From Nemopilema nomurai (taxonomy: Eukaryota; Cnidaria; Scyphozoa; Rhizostomeae; Rhizostomatidae), in contig ML133422.1 in assembly GCA_003864495.1 (NCBI GenBank), positions 2,154,388 to 2,218,387 of the forward strand: 64,000 nt of DNA, written 5' to 3'. This document shows, one piece after another, positions 21,555-35,640 of the stretch. A model generated the notes under the pieces. That model did not search any database. It was given only the letters and a program-made list of their open reading frames with translations, and had not been told where the DNA came from. Every line of letters begins with the position of its first letter. The stretch's first letter is position 1. The translations under genes and the position numbers were made by a program.

Positions 21555-23668
21555 CTTGGCAGAAATCAATATTTCAAGCAACCATCAGCAGCTACAAACA
21601 AGAAAGATTGACTCAATTACTACATCAATGTCCTTCTAGAAAGAATAAGAGAGGTCGAAAGTAGCAGTGTAATCAATCTTATTTGTCAGCAGTCTGTTCT
21701 TGAAGGTACAAAATAGCTTCAAAGCAGCGTTAACGTAATTGTCTTCCTAGCATCCGTATGTTTATGAAAGCGATCCTTTCCTTTCTGTGGAAACTCCGTT
21801 TAATTTTGAGTAACCAGGAGGACCACAAGACAAAAAACATTGCGCCAATGAGTTACTTACCAACAGCAAAATTGAGCAATTTCAAGATTTGATAGAGACT
21901 CTTTTTAGATGTCTTAGATAAATTAAAATTCTAAAAAAATTGAATGTAATAACAGTTGTCTACAAACATTTGTGCCAAGATTAAAAGTCACATTGCAAAC
22001 CTGTTTGAAATTTTAAGAAGGCCTTCTGCATGTTTAAAGACGCTATTATTTACGAAATAAAATAACTTTAGGTTGCTTTAGATTATTTAAGGGCACGGGG
22101 TGCCATGGGATATGGTGATAAAATTTCTTAAGCAGATAGATAAAGAAATTCCTTCTGATGGTTGTTTCGAATTGATGTAAGGTCAACACCCATGTTTTAG
22201 AACGATACTGCAGCCTTCAAGTTAGAGTTTGTATGGACATTATACGCTTGTGGTAATCTGCTGGGAGGTGAGATTTAGTTGTTTAACTAATTCGTTTTCT
22301 TCTGTGTCGATACCTAAAATTGAAAGTTTTCCAACAAGGTGTGGTGTATGACTTTCTTTACGAGATGATAAGTATGAATAGGATCTCGAGGGACCCAGAT
22401 CATCCGAAAAAAATACAACCATTGTGATAAACAGGCATCTTCGGTATGGAAACTTCGGTATAGCAACTCCGGTATGGAAACTCCGGTATGGTAACTCCGA
22501 AATGAAAATTCCGGTATAAAACTCCGGTATTTAATATGATCCCTTGGGACTTCTATCTAGACGCAAAACAGCCCTGTGCAAAAACGCTCTACGTTCTTTG
22601 AAGAATGCAAAGATAAAAACATTTTCCTGTGGGGTTTGAATGCTTCTTTTAAATCCTATTCCGCAAGAGGAAAAACAAGTGGAAATGATGAATGTAATTC
22701 ACACAGGTGCAAAAATGCACGTTGCATGCACAGGCAACAACAGTTCAAAAATCACCTGACTTTAAACTTAGCAACAACATTTAGAAACGAGAAAGCACAT
22801 GTCGTAAGAGATCAAGACATTCCATTGAAGTACGAAAAAGAAAGCATATTTCAAAAAGCTTGGCAATACTAATGATTTAAAGCAAAACAAATTAGGCAAT
22901 TTAATAGAGATTACGGGCGGTTTGATGGAATACCGTTTCACCGTGCTTTATTCAAACACTTGCGAGAAAGGACTAAAAGTTTGCTAGTGCAGAAGGCGCT
23001 ATTAAAAATGTAGACGTAGCTTGCAACAACAAGGAATAAAGCAACTGCGAATGTCTTTAAATTTCAAAAGTGGCAATGGAAATGAATTTCCGAAACTCAT
23101 AAATAAAGACTAGGCCCATAGATCTTCGGTGACAATTGTTATTTAGTACTGTTTTGATACACTCAAGTCGAATTAGGAGTTATTCATTGTTCAAGGTTCT
23201 GGTGTGGATCCAATATGAATGATAAACCTGTTTTAATCAAAGACACGGTGCTTCGAATATTTCTGCCACGCCCACAATGCCATAACTAACTTTGACCCAT
23301 GTCATGAAATATTGTACAAAGAAACCACGTATATATATTATTAGAAATTTTTGTAGATGGACTGGCTGAAAATATTTACAAAATCAAATATAACTGTTAG
23401 AAAAAGATAACTTTTGCACAAACCAAACTGAAATATTTCAAGAAAGGAAAGTCAAATGACAGGAAGTGATTTTAGTTAAAACATAAAGAGGTGGATTCCG
23501 AAAAAGGTATATTCCGAAAATCATAAAAATCGTTCCTTGGGCAGAACAATTACAACTTTCATTCCATAGACAAAAACTTTCACCAATATCATTCAATGAA
23601 AAAAAACCATCAAAATTATCATTAACAACAAATCTTTTTCCACGGGCAAAGTCGTTCACAAATATCAC
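21555..23668. other. upstream region of receptor 1
   Basis: Should contain the receptor 1 promoter, but I see no clear TATA box or other defined site. The 98-codon plus-strand frame at 22576-22872 has no recognisable features. The only ordered structure is the 14-bp repeat listed separately. Confidence 0.35.
22439..22535. repeat. 14-bp minisatellite, about 7 copies
   Basis: Tandem units of CCGGTATGGAAACT with substitutions (TCGGTATAGCAACT, CCGAAATGAAAATT). Confidence 0.9.
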
Positions 23669-23672
23669 TTAA

Positions 23673-26043
23673 GGTGGTTATCTAGGTTTTGATCACAAAT
23701 CATGTGTCCTGTACACAAAGTTAAATATTTCAATAATGACAAGGCTCACAGGTCTGAAAATTTTCAAAAACATTTATCAATAACCTACAAAAAAATTTTC
23801 CAAATAAATTTGAAAATCACGTGACCAGTCTGTATTTTACAGACCAGTTTGCCGGAACAGTGCTTCAACTTTGAGAAAAGATTTGAAACAAACAGAATGT
23901 TGTATTTCAACAAGCAAGGTACCAAACGACTTGCCCAGATAATGTTATCTGGATGAGCAGAGGAATTTCTCCTCCAGGTAACGGTTGCCATGGAAACCCC
24001 GAAAAAGTCTTTTTTCCAGGTAGATCATGTGTTACATGTGGTATCAAAGTTTTGTCTGCTTATTCTAATGAGAACCACAAAATAATGTATCATAGAAAAT
24101 TTGAGTCAAATATCTCACATAGTCACAGAGATATCTTTTCTTAAAGTTAAAGAAGGCTAATTTCAAAAAGGGCATTTAAAGTTTCACAAACAACTTTTTA
24201 AGACAATTGTTATTATAACAACAGAACAAAGCTTTTTATCATACCTGATATGTTGAAATACTTCTAATAACACAATTTAAAACAGGCTGTCCTAATTTTT
24301 GGCCTTTTTTGGCCTGTTGGTGTGTTCTACAACTAAAGAGATATTTTTTTCATTGACAAACGTTATGCCAGTATCTCCAGTTGATGCCAGTTTGTTCTTT
24401 GGGGCCTTCTTTGTTTTCTAGCAGACAATCAGGAACTTTATGAATGCTAAATCTACCAGCCAAGTAATCTTGCCCTTTCTTGTGGTTTCTTTTCTTTTTC
24501 TTCTTAGAAGTCTTCTCTGATTTTGGTATTTGCTTCTACACTTCTGCGCTGCATTGATCAAGCGTTGGTTATTGAGCCAGCAACAACCTCTCAGTGTGTT
24601 AATACCTGCATCATTAACTCACAAACTAGCCTATGACTTTCCCACAATGTTTGATAATCTGCTGATGCTTATTTGTGCTCTTTTGATTTGCATTGGAAGC
24701 ACACTTTGGACCTTACTTCATAATCTAGAACATTCCAGTATTAATGGCGACCACAAAGATAACACCATGAAGTGATGAATATCCATATCGTTTTTGCCAA
24801 GTGCCATCAACAGAAACACTAACCTCAAATATGTCAGAAAAAGGGTCCAAATCTTTGCAGTTGGGGTCTTTCTCTTTTACCATATTCTTGAGATCCAGTG
24901 CAGCTTTTTTGAGTGATGCATCAGCCTCATTTGAATAGCAACATTCACACTTTTTCATCAAGTCATTATATGCTGCATACAAAAGTGGTAATGGAAGGTC
25001 AAAAGCAGTGCAAAGCTTTTGCAAATTTGTCAGCCCAAGGCCAGTCTCAATACCAGCTTGAAAACCCTTGAAGTTTACTTCTGATGACTTTCCAATGGCA
25101 TTTTCCATTCTTGGGCTTGTTTGACGAAGTGTAGTCTCTTGGCAATTTGTACACTTAACAATTAGATCTTCATCCAAACCTACTCATTTGCCATCAGCTT
25201 GAAAAAGAACAAGCTTTCTTTGGAGAACTTTTGCAAGAGCCACAGATTGCTGTTTGAATGAGGGCATGTTGTAACTTGATGGCTTTCTTCATGAGTTCGA
25301 AGCCATGTGCGTCTTGGAGATGAGACTTCTCATGAACCATCTTTGGTATTTTCATTGTTATCGATTCTAACCCAAGTGATCTTGCTCTTTTCCTCGTTAA
25401 AACCTGGTTTCTATCTTTTTCACGAATGGGAGAGTTTCATGAGATCTCTTCAAGAGATCTGTTTGCTTCGTCAGTAGTTTTAACGGGAGTCGAAGTGGAT
25501 GGGCCTAAATCAGATGTCATGCTTTTATTCCTGTTCTTGCCATTATCTCCCCTTATCAATTTAGTTGTATTCTTGACCAGCAAATCCTCTTCACTTTTTA
25601 CGGTAATTCAAGGTGTCTTTCTTACCAAACATATTCAACAATATTGGTAATGTGAAGTTTAAACCAGTCTTATTTTCTCAACTTATTTTCTTCAGGATAC
25701 ATGCCGGTTTGCATTTCGTGTTCACAATTACTTCATGTAAGAACTAACAATCAGCACCAATTGAATTCAGTTCAATGAACGCAAGGTTATATAAGGGTGG
25801 CTTGGAAATGATAATCAGGGGTTCAGCAGTCAAGAAAACCCCATAGCAACCAGGTAAACATGGTTGCTAGGCAAACATATTTCCATATGCACATACAAAA
25901 TGTTATTTTATGTCTAAACTAGAGTAAAAACTGGCAAACTACAAGTGTGACAGTGAAGTTCGATAGTTTTTCGACCTTCTCAAGCAAAAAACTCAAAACA
26001 TTTGAAAAACTTATTTTCAAGTTCAAAGACCTAGATAACCACC
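23673..26043 (-). mobile_element. degenerate TTAA-flanked DNA transposon (Kolobok/Mutator-like)
   Basis: Terminal inverted repeats GGTGGTTATCTAGGT at 23673-23687 and the complement ACCTAGATAACCACC at 26029-26043. Each is flanked by TTAA (23669-23672 and 26044-26047). TTAA target duplications are known for piggyBac and Kolobok elements. The internal protein has the DGTWQKR-type DDE region, not a piggyBac one, which favours Kolobok. Subterminal copies of a GTTGCYA-like motif occur near both ends. The element is about 2.37 kb and inactive, judging from its broken transposase. Confidence 0.75.
24275..25430 (-). pseudogene. broken Kolobok/Mutator-like transposase
   Basis: Best open part is 24725-25177 (CTNCQETTLRQTSPR; then NFKGFQAGIETGLGL; then VSVSVDGTWQKRYGYSS). 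The N-terminal part continues upstream in another frame (FELMKKAIKLQHALIQTA, CGSCKSSPKKAC), broken by a frameshift and an in-frame TGA near 25183. Downstream the frame stops after AINTGMF. Pieces then resume with CFQCKSKEHK, a stop, and YQTLWESHRLVCEL, matching the usual C..C...Y..W...H...C layout of this family. At least one frameshift and several stops make it a pseudogene. Confidence 0.75.
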
Positions 26044-26047
26044 TTAA

Positions 26048-29000
26048 TGGACAAAAACATTCAAAATATAATTCTACTGACAAGAATATTCAAAAAGACC
26101 ATTCCTTTAATTATACGTCAATTTCATCCAGCGTACCATAACAAAAATTTACTTTCAATCAAAACACTATCTCTCAGAAAGATAAATAATACTTGTTTCT
26201 TCAAGTGGTTGACAATTCTACTAGCTTACAACGATAAGATTTTTATGTTGGCCTCGATGCCTGATTTGATAAAGAAGCCTACTATTTACTTCGTTAGATC
26301 TTTCATTAGAGCGGATGCAAATAAAATCTATGAATGTTTTTATTTAAACAATGTCTTTGTTCCGATTCTTTGTTCGATCAACTTAAATTTCGATGAGATG
26401 AAATTGAAAACAAACGCTAAATATATATTTTCATACCGCGCATAACATGTTCTTTTGCAGATATACTTGCAAAAGAAATATAGAATCCAGAGAAGGTTCT
26501 TATCAGATGTCCAGAATACGAGCAATAACATTCATTTACATAAGCTTGTCTTCTGTAGTTACCTAAATGACGCCTATATTGAAAACATGAGTCAACAACA
26601 ATTCAACTTATATCATTCAAAAGTCTCCCATGCTCCGAGATTCACCTAAAGGCTCTGCGACTTCAGTAAATTTGATCTATTGTCCATTTAAATGCAAAAT
26701 AGAAGAAAACTGGTTAAAAAGAGTTCAAACACACTACCTGAGAAGGCAACAGGAACTGGCAACTCAAAACATAGCCGACTGCAGGCTGACAACATTTGAA
26801 TAAGTTCACGCAGGTGCCTTGAAAGGATTAGCCGCAATGTATTTGAGGGCGACTGGCAACCAAATGATGGTTTCGAAAGCGAAGAGGGATGTGGAAATCA
26901 GAGTAGACGTTGAAACTGGAAGAATAATGATTGCCTGAAATGAGGCCAGACTTTGTTGTCTCAACAGGTGATCGAGGATGCCAAAACAATTACAATTTAT
27001 CAAATTCAAATTTATCATCAGCTTATTAATATCGCAGGAAATTTTAGTATGACGAGTATCAGATTCAAAACAGACAACTGCTCGAATTCCAGCAGATGAT
27101 ACGTATATTAGGCAGTTTTTTTATTAGTCAAAGTACCACATCTGCTATAATAGAAGACAATGTTAAGAAGGCTGGTTAAGTTGAATGGGAACCTGTTGGA
27201 AGATTACTAAAACTGGTTACCAAACAAAAAAGATAACTGACTTTAGGCTGCTTTGTGAACTCTAAGCAGTTTCAATACAAGAAGGATTTGATATCTTGAA
27301 CAAAGGCAAAGAAAAAGTTAACTTCAGATCAAAAGTACGCATCACAAAGCACTCGAAACAAGTTTAATTAATTAATAAAGAATGGAAGGTACTAGAAAAA
27401 GCTTCACCAAAGAATAAACGCAGCCTTTTATACTTGTTGATGTGAAGGCTTGAGCATAGTACTTTGTTGAGGCATGCCTCTTGAAACAAATCCGTAGAGA
27501 CTGGCAATATGCTTTGATAAGTACACTACCTTATATTAGCATTGATATACATACAAAAATAGTGGCATGTGTAATACAAGTACAGAATACCCACAGAGAC
27601 ATCTCTAGAACGCTCCAAATATAAACAAAAAGGGTACTTCACATTAGGCACATTCATCGAATAACGACAAAAAAATAATGATAAAAATTAAAATGATACA
27701 TAACCATACTATATCATAGAAATAATAGTAAAAATAATAGTGTCAGTAATTATGATGGGAACATCCGATTTTCAATTCAACTCGAGCTATAATTAAAAAT
27801 CACTGTTATAAAGGTAATTTGCAATTTTTGGAAAAAAAACAGTTTCGGTTTGGAAAGAGAAGTATGATTACAATCACAAAAAGCACAAACTAAGAGAAAA
27901 CAAAAAGGTAAAAGTTTGTTTGCCCTTTGTCGCTTAAGAAAATAAACATTAAAAATTACAACGGAAACTTTTATTTTGAATTTCAGTCGTCAAGATACAA
28001 TAAGTAATCCTTCTTTAGGTAACTTCAAACTGGTCAGACTGTTTTCACAAAGTAAACAATTACAATCCTAGCAACGAGAATAATATATTGATTATATTTA
28101 CAACAAAAGCCAATTAAAGCATGTATGTTATAACTAAAACTAGTGCATGCAAACTGTTTTGGGATAGTGTAGTTTGTCAATTAATAAATAACAAATATTG
28201 GATTCATACAAACTTCCTTGGTATGAAAACATGCGGGAAGGCGATGCTGGGACCCATCACGTCGTTTTGCTGCAAACATTAGACAACAGTTCTTGATAAC
28301 CAAGCAAAACTTGCGACGAGAAACAAGGGCAGGAACATGATCCTACATCTATGCAAACTACAAATAGATATACTTTGCTTAATCATCGCATCCCTTTGTC
28401 GCTTCCCGAAGCAGTTGCGACAAACCGCTAATGTTAACGCGATGCATTGTCTGGTCTTATTGAAACACAGCCTCGGGAATAAAGCAATTATCTCTCACAT
28501 CTCAACTACCTGTTCACCCATCAGCTTGCTAGAGACAAGAAGCTACAGTAAATAATACCTTGCACAGGCTATGGTTATTTACCTAAACTATCATCACTGC
28601 AGTCCTTAGAAAAGTTGTAAACTGACAAATAAGGAGGAAATTATCGTTGGCTGCTTGCTGTGTAACAAAGTGCGTATTGGAGCTCATTGGCAGAGTTGAA
28701 GTGGTGGCTACTTTAACTGAGGTACTGGTAGGTAAAATGAATTTTCTGTACAAATCATTGTCACTGCTCTAATGGTTGTATGGATGACTAAACGAAGAGA
28801 AAAAGATTTCTAACCAGAAAGTGTTCTTTAAATCGAATCGATGACAGGAGCGTTTTCGAGTTTGTTGTTGAATAACAGAAGAAAGCTGCCTCTTTATATC
28901 CTGTTCTTATCAGCAGCATCTGCATATTTTTTATTATTTACAACAAATTCATTGTGCTTCTGGTTGATGAGTTATAATCAACTGGAGGGCTCGATTAATT

Positions 29001-30480
29001 GTGCACGCAACAAGAAAGGTTATTACGTTCACAGCAAACAGTCTTTGAATCGAGCAGTACAGCGAGGAACACAGGAACTTTCTGCAGGCCATTTTCCAGC
29101 AATGCATAAACTTTATGTAAAGAATTCTGGAGCAGAACATTTCAGTTTCTAGCTTAGCTTTCCACACCATTCATTTTCATACCCGATTTCATGTTATCAC
29201 TGTTGGACAGGAATTTTCTAAACATCAAGAAACCCAAAATCGGGATGCTATTCTAAAAACGGTTAATCAATAAATATTTTTGGTTTTGTCTAATGTCCGG
29301 GTATGACCAATGAGTAAACAAACTGTTTCGAATTGGACTCTGGTACAAACAAGTTTATGTATGGCCCAGACAGGCTCAGTTTTCTCATAACCGCACAGAA
29401 ATTCTAAGCCGTATAACTACGTCACTCAAGAACACTATAAAGACTGCCCAGTATTGCTTACAAAGGCCATACTGAAGAAAGCGTCAATGTCTAACACAAC
29501 TTGTTCCCAAAGTCAACAACGTTACAGGTGATTCGGATCCATGTGTATCTAAAATGTGTATATTCTAGCACTTTTTATCCATTAATCTATTATTTCTTGC
29601 ACTCTGAGCATTATACCTATACTCGGTCCTGCTTAGTATCGATGTAGAAGTAGAAGTACAGCATGCCTTATACTCACTGAGGTAATGTCTCTTTGGTTAG
29701 TGTCTCAGCGGAACCGGCAGAACGGAAGTACCCGAACCAGGCATTGGAATCCGGTAACCAAGTGGCCCAGAGCGTGATAGTTCAAAAGAATATCAAAGCT
29801 TTGTGTTGTTAATGATTTGTAAACAGCACACGTGTTGTTGCATCGTATAAAGATCGACGTACAAAAGAGGCTAGGCTGATTATCTAGGCTGATGCGGGAT
29901 TGATGCAAATACGGAGAGCTAATGCCTGTACACCATTCAAAAGACAATGCAAATCACATTTATTAATAAGATGAGTTCTTTAAGGCTATGCAAGAGCTGT
30001 GCCTAGAATAAATAAGTAATGACAGTCGACATTAGCAGCTATGAAGAAGTACACGACCGTTTGTTATGTAAATAATGGGCTTTCTATCCGGGATGATTTG
30101 ACCTGCAAGCGCCGCAAGAAAACATAACAGCCTTAAATTGGATCTGCCTTTAATTACATGCAGTTCGATAGAAAAACCAGATAAATAATGATGAATCAGA
30201 TTCAAGCAAATCTGAGCGAAATCTAAATATGTATAATTTAGGCTGATCGGCAGGATCGCGGGCAAGCAAAGCAAATGCCTATTAGAGAGTGGCAATGAAA
30301 GGCAACTACTGTAGCTCGGGTAGAAAACCAGGTTGCGATCAGAGAAAATTCGATTACATTTAGGTTTACGTTTCCAAGGAATCGCAAAACGTAATCATAC
30401 ACCACTCTAAAGTCGAAATAAAGACCAAAAGATAAGAGATGCGGACTGAGATACCGAGAAGAAAGAATTTCAAAGAGAGC
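26048..30480. other. gene-poor intergenic DNA
   Basis: No assembled gene. The 132-codon frame at 26047-26445 and the 103-codon frame at 28841-29152 (one hydrophobic stretch, LPLYILFLSAASAYFLLF) have no recognisable family or clear splice context. Minus-strand frames at 30032-30486 are hydrophobic but unrecognised. Confidence 0.35.
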
Positions 30481-30888
30481 AGACAAATTTTATTAAAGAA
30501 AACAAAAATCCAATGTCCGACAATAAAAACAATAAATTTTTAAACGACTTCTGACACTTTGATTTCGATCATTCACTCAGAGAAGATCTAAATTTTCTTG
30601 ATCTGAGCTATGGGCTATTTGAACTTCTTGTGCATTTACAAAAAATAATCAATTTACAAGAATGGTCTGTGAGTCGGTTTTGATATCTGAAAAAATAACG
30701 GAGCTCAGTGCATTACTAAGTTACTACCGCCTGTAGATCGAAAACACCTTGGAAGTATTGGAAACCTTATTCTCCCGTGGTCCAGTCCTACCTATCCTGT
30801 TGCCCTTCTATTCAGGGAAAATTGAACATCATTGCTTATATATGACACTTTACCAAGGCTCCTGCAAGCCATTCGTCTACAACACGAA

Positions 30889-30932
30889 ACAACAACAACA
30901 ACAACAACAGAATCGACAACAGCAACAAATGA
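30889..30932. repeat. (CAA)n tract
   Basis: ACAACAACAACAACAACAAC with an imperfect CAA/CAG tail. One frame reads as a glutamine run. Confidence 0.8.
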
Positions 30933-33299
30933 CACATCCCTTTACTTTTGGGAAGGTCTCTTCCTTCGTTCCCCACATTGGGAAGGTCTCTCGCCTGCTG
31001 TTTATACAAAATTTGCCTCGTTGGAGGCATCTAGGGAGGCAGCTTGGTTGAAAAGCAGAAATATCTTATGCTGTATTCTATCGAGGTTCTACTTCAACTA
31101 GATTGAATCCCTTATTAACTTCAAATTAGGGAATACTTTAAGACTTTTAAACTTTCTAAACGGTCCTTAGTTGTAATGAAACTTCAGCAGGCTTAATTTC
31201 TTGCCACGACACGGCGTGATTAATCTTAAGTTAGTGAATCGGACGAAATCCACTTGCAGAAAAGACCTCTCCTTACAAGTAATGTTAATTCTAGTGAACA
31301 CAATAATTAATACCCATACGCCATTACTTGCTAGATGTGCAAACTTCTATTCAAAGTATGAAGAAGTGTGTTTAAGAACCTTCTTCTTGGTTAGAAAAGA
31401 TCGATCATTTTTAGTTATTTCCAAGATTTGGATTGTGTTGAAATTTTCTTTTCAAATCGTGGATTAAACTTCGGTTTTCAAAACTTTGACATGAATTACC
31501 AGAACATTCCAAATTTCCCTAAGTCCAAAAGACAACGATGAAGTTTAGCATACAAAACTGTTGAAAAGGAAAACCAAGATTTTATCACAAATTAAAAGCC
31601 ATAATCTTTACAGCTCTTGATTAGGATTCCGAGTGGAAGTTTGATCTCAACACGTGGATACAAATGAATCTTGCAGAATCACCTGTGGAAATCCGCGAAT
31701 TGGTTTTCGTCAGAGGATAATTCCAAACTCGAGTAACATTGTTGGGTTGAACAAAACGTGGTGAAGATGGCATGAATTTTGGTTGCTTGTGGTTCCGTCC
31801 ATCTCTGAAATCCATTTAGAAATCACTTTCACCAAATCACACTTTATTGCAGGCTATTTTGGTTTACAGAAGAGACAGTGATGCATCGACAAGTGAAGTT
31901 CGTGACGCAAGCACCCACCAATGGCTGGGTTAATTATCGAAAATGTCACTTGCTCAGTTTTCTGATTGGTCAATTGCAATTCACTATGCTTGCAAGTGGT
32001 TTAATGAGGTTATTCACAGAAATACCAGATAACGAAGTATTTGACAGAAATAAATCTAGTAGAAGAAAAAGTTTGTTTCACATTTTGAAGAATCATCTAA
32101 TTTTCTCACCACGACTCTAATTTAACGAACGATTTTTCTGCTGGACAGTGGTCAGTAAGCTTCTATTGTTTGTAAGAAGTATGTAAAATTTGTGGACCAT
32201 CCTGCTGAGACAGAGCGCAATTTCATGTTATCCTGTACCCATTCAAAAGGTATTAAATAGATTATACCCTAGGCGTGGTATGCTAAAAGCTCAGTACAAA
32301 AACGAACAGGCTGGTCGCTTGAAAGAAATTAGGATAGAACGAAAGTAGAATGTAAAGAAGTGCCTAATTACCTTTATCATTCCACCATCAATTTAAAGCA
32401 ATAAAAACCACACAACATAAGCAAATAAGAATTTAATTCAATCGCTTTTCCACGAAAAGCCATAGCAGTTTCATTGTTCCTACTTTGTCTGCCAAGACGG
32501 GAGATATGTTTGGGTTTAGGCAGATAATTTGAAAAGAAGCATCGCCACATTCAAAAAGTATGGAGTGAAAAATTGTAAAACCAAGGGAACAATAACACAA
32601 GTGAACAATTGGATGCTTCGAGCAACTTTCAATAAATAAATTTTCATTTCATAGCAAAACATAATCAAAGTTGATGCCGATCGTCCAAAAAGCAAATTAC
32701 ATATGCAGCGAAAAGATGGTACCATAAATAAGTTACAAAAAATTTAACATTTAAGGCCTATAGATTGCAAACAAACGATAGATTGTTTGGAGTGTAAAAT
32801 GTTACGTTAGTGCGGGAAAACCACTAAAATAAAATGATTGAAATAGAAAATGACAATAGTGATTTTCAATCAATTGAAAGGCTACCCATGGCGACACAGA
32901 AAGAAGTATTAAGCATCTCAGACGAAAGTACTTTATTTAGCTGAAACAATAACCTGTAACTAATATTTTTCAAGGAAATAAAGCTCTTTTTCACTGAGAA
33001 TATTTTGATTGCCGCAACATGGGTGGAGGATTAAAGAAGCCTAGCGATAGAATAACAGAAATATTTCCTTCAGCTACAAGAAGTCCTTTCAAATGCCACA
33101 AATCTAGGGTTCAGCTTTCAAGGCGCCGTTGTCAGCAGCATTGTTAGTGAAATATTTCGACGTCATTGGCTTCCGAAACATGTTTGGTGTTTATGTTGGC
33201 AACTACAATCTCAGGTCACATATATTGATAATCGCAATGCATTCTGGTAGTTTTCTATTTGAGTAATCTTGGGACTAGATTTTGGCGTAGAGAGAAACT

Positions 33300-33625
33300 G
33301 GATGGGAAGGAATGGAGCCAGATGGAACCAACCCAAACTAAACCATACCGAACGGAGTTGAACCAAATAAAAAATAACCCTGCAACACATAACGAGACGA
33401 TTCGAAACGAAACAATTGGAAGCAGGACAATACGGAGCCAAATGAAACTAAACAAATGAAACTAAACAAATGAAACTAAACAAATGGAACGAAAAGGAGC
33501 CAAACAAATCCAGACGGAGCCAAACGAAACCAGACGGAGCCAAACAATATAATACAGGAACCAAACGAAACTAATCAAATGGAACAGAGCCAGATAGAAT
33601 GGAACCAAAGAAAAGGAACGAAAAG
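33300..33625. repeat. degenerate A/C-rich array of GGAACC, AAACGAAAC and CAAATGAAACTAAA words
   Basis: Short related words recur through about 320 bp. CAAATGAAACTAAA is repeated in near-perfect tandem around 33436-33484, and GACGGAGCCAAAC recurs around 33510-33545. There is almost no T-rich sequence on the plus strand across this block. Confidence 0.7.
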
Positions 33626-35169
33626 AAAATTAAGAAATAAGGGCCCACGGCTCAATCGATAAGTTCCAAATGTGATCTTGAGATCTTATCATTTGTTGGC
33701 ATCCTATCACACTGATATCAGCATATTTCAATCATTTTCCACTTGAAGATATCCAATCCATAAAAACTATAATCTAAAAGTTACCTGAGAGCATCATGTC
33801 TCTCGCTAGAACAAACAAACAAACAAACTTTGTCTTAGTAACTACCAGCATCTATGATCGAAAGTTACCCGATTAAAAATGCTAATTATCTCTGTAATAT
33901 ATCTACTGCGTCCACTTTTCATGAACCAAAGAAGAGACCTTATTTCTAAGTTTGTAATTCATTGAAAAAAATCTAAGCCTATTTATCACATATATTTGCT
34001 ATAACCGTATAACTACGTAAATATTTTAAAATAATTGCGCATAGCCTAAGCATTATTCTACCATAGAGCGGGCAGTTTTTTGTCTCCATCTGACTTCAAC
34101 TAAATATTCCCTGCATTAGTTTGGTAAAAATGTAAGAACACTACCAAGTTACCATAGTTGTCTGCAGTTATGTGTCAACTTGATTACAATCATGGGTCTA
34201 GATATCAGAAGAAGGTTAAAACCTACTTTCAGCAAGCGAATTTTCGGGACTGTTACAAACGGAGGCTGCGTTTAACAGACTGGCAAACAGGCCTACAGCT
34301 GCACAGAGCAACTGAAGATGTACGAGTTTATTCATTTCAAGTTTAAGCACGGTTTATGTCAGCTTAGGAAATAATTTTGAAGAATGCAATGACAAGATAC
34401 TAGCGTTTTTCGTGATTGCAATGATAAACAATTACTAACGTCGTCTTGGTTACAAAAACTACTTCGAGTTGCGTTGTTTATTGTTATTGATAATAATCAG
34501 AGAATACTCACCGCTTATGTAGTCAAGAAGTTTGTATTTAAACTGCAAAGAAGCAGAGGAGCAAACCAAACAGAAACTTTCTCGCTAAACATGTCAAGTA
34601 CTTGGTAGTGATTCCTTCAAAGCTTCGTTAAAGAGTAAAGATAGCCTAGAATTCTACACAATAACGCCACCCACAGTGATGATAAAGAACTTATGTATCC
34701 TTTTTCAATTAAAACCCAATAGGCCACATGCAATAATGAAAAGATATCAAAATGTTGTTTTGGTGAGTTTCAAAGACAATGAAAATTTCATGAGAATTTT
34801 CAGTTGCAATTTCATTGTCGAATTCGTCTTCAAATTTGAGCCAGCCATGGTTAAATACGTGCAAACGCGGAAAAAGCAACTGCTTAAGGTACGTGAAGCT
34901 GTAGTCTATCATTTAAATCTGATTGGTATTTACTCGTCTAGTGTCAATGACGTCATAAAAGGGGATTTCCATAGCAAAGCGGTAATCACCAAAATATCGA
35001 CCCGTGTAAAAAAGGTGTGTGGTGTAGAAATTCTGTTTTATCATAACCTACGTTCAGTGGAAGTTGACAAATACTGAATCATACAAGAACGTCGCTACTT
35101 AATATCAAATTTCAAAACAATACGGAATAGCGCAGCCTAATTGTTGCATATTTCATGTACTTTTCAATT

Positions 35170-35265
35170 CGACACTTCACATACCAAGCGTCGGAAAATT
35201 ACATCGAAAACCACGTGATGGTGAGAAGAGCGCGTGGTTGGCTGTGTTATAGCCAATCAGCATCC
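35170..35265. repeat. diverged copy of dispersed repeat family (possible)
   Basis: GCGTCGGAAAATTACATCGA through CCACGTGATGGTGAGAAGAGCGCGTGGTTGG resembles the segment after the hairpin in the copies at 62311 and 63403 (GTCGGAAAATATCC, GGGTGATAAGAATAGCGCG). The hairpin part itself is missing here. Confidence 0.4.
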
Positions 35266-35451
35266 ACTAAGAGTCCAAGTGTAATTACTGGACTTTGTAT
35301 TGATGTGTAGATAGACTCCGAGATGCGTAAATGGAAAAAGGGCTTGCCTAATTGTACGAAAATCGCCACCAGAATATTTTTGGCCTAATTTTGATTTTCA
35401 AAATAATGCTGCCCAAGTCTGCATTTTTCATTATTTGGCGTTATGAATCTA

Positions 35452-35640
35452 TCATATTATATCATATTAATATCTTATTATATTATATTATGCTTTATTA
35501 CATTATATTATATTTTATATATATTATGTTATAATATATCATATTATATTATAATATGTTTTATCATATTATATTATGCTTTTTTACATTATATTTACTA
35601 TATTATATTATGTAATTCTTAATTAAATTGTATTATATTT
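35452..35640. repeat. AT-only low-complexity block
   Basis: Runs of TATTATATTATA-like sequence with almost no G or C. Confidence 0.85.

Larger units (their letters stand above)
30481..35160. other. gene-poor intergenic DNA with simple repeats
   Basis: Contains the CAA tract and the degenerate AAACGAAAC-type array listed separately. The 133-codon frame at 34676-35077 is unrecognised. Confidence 0.35.

Noticed and set aside
23673..26043. piggyBac assignment from the TTAA duplication
   Set aside because: The internal transposase has the DGTWQKR-type region and C..C/W..H..C tail, not piggyBac features.
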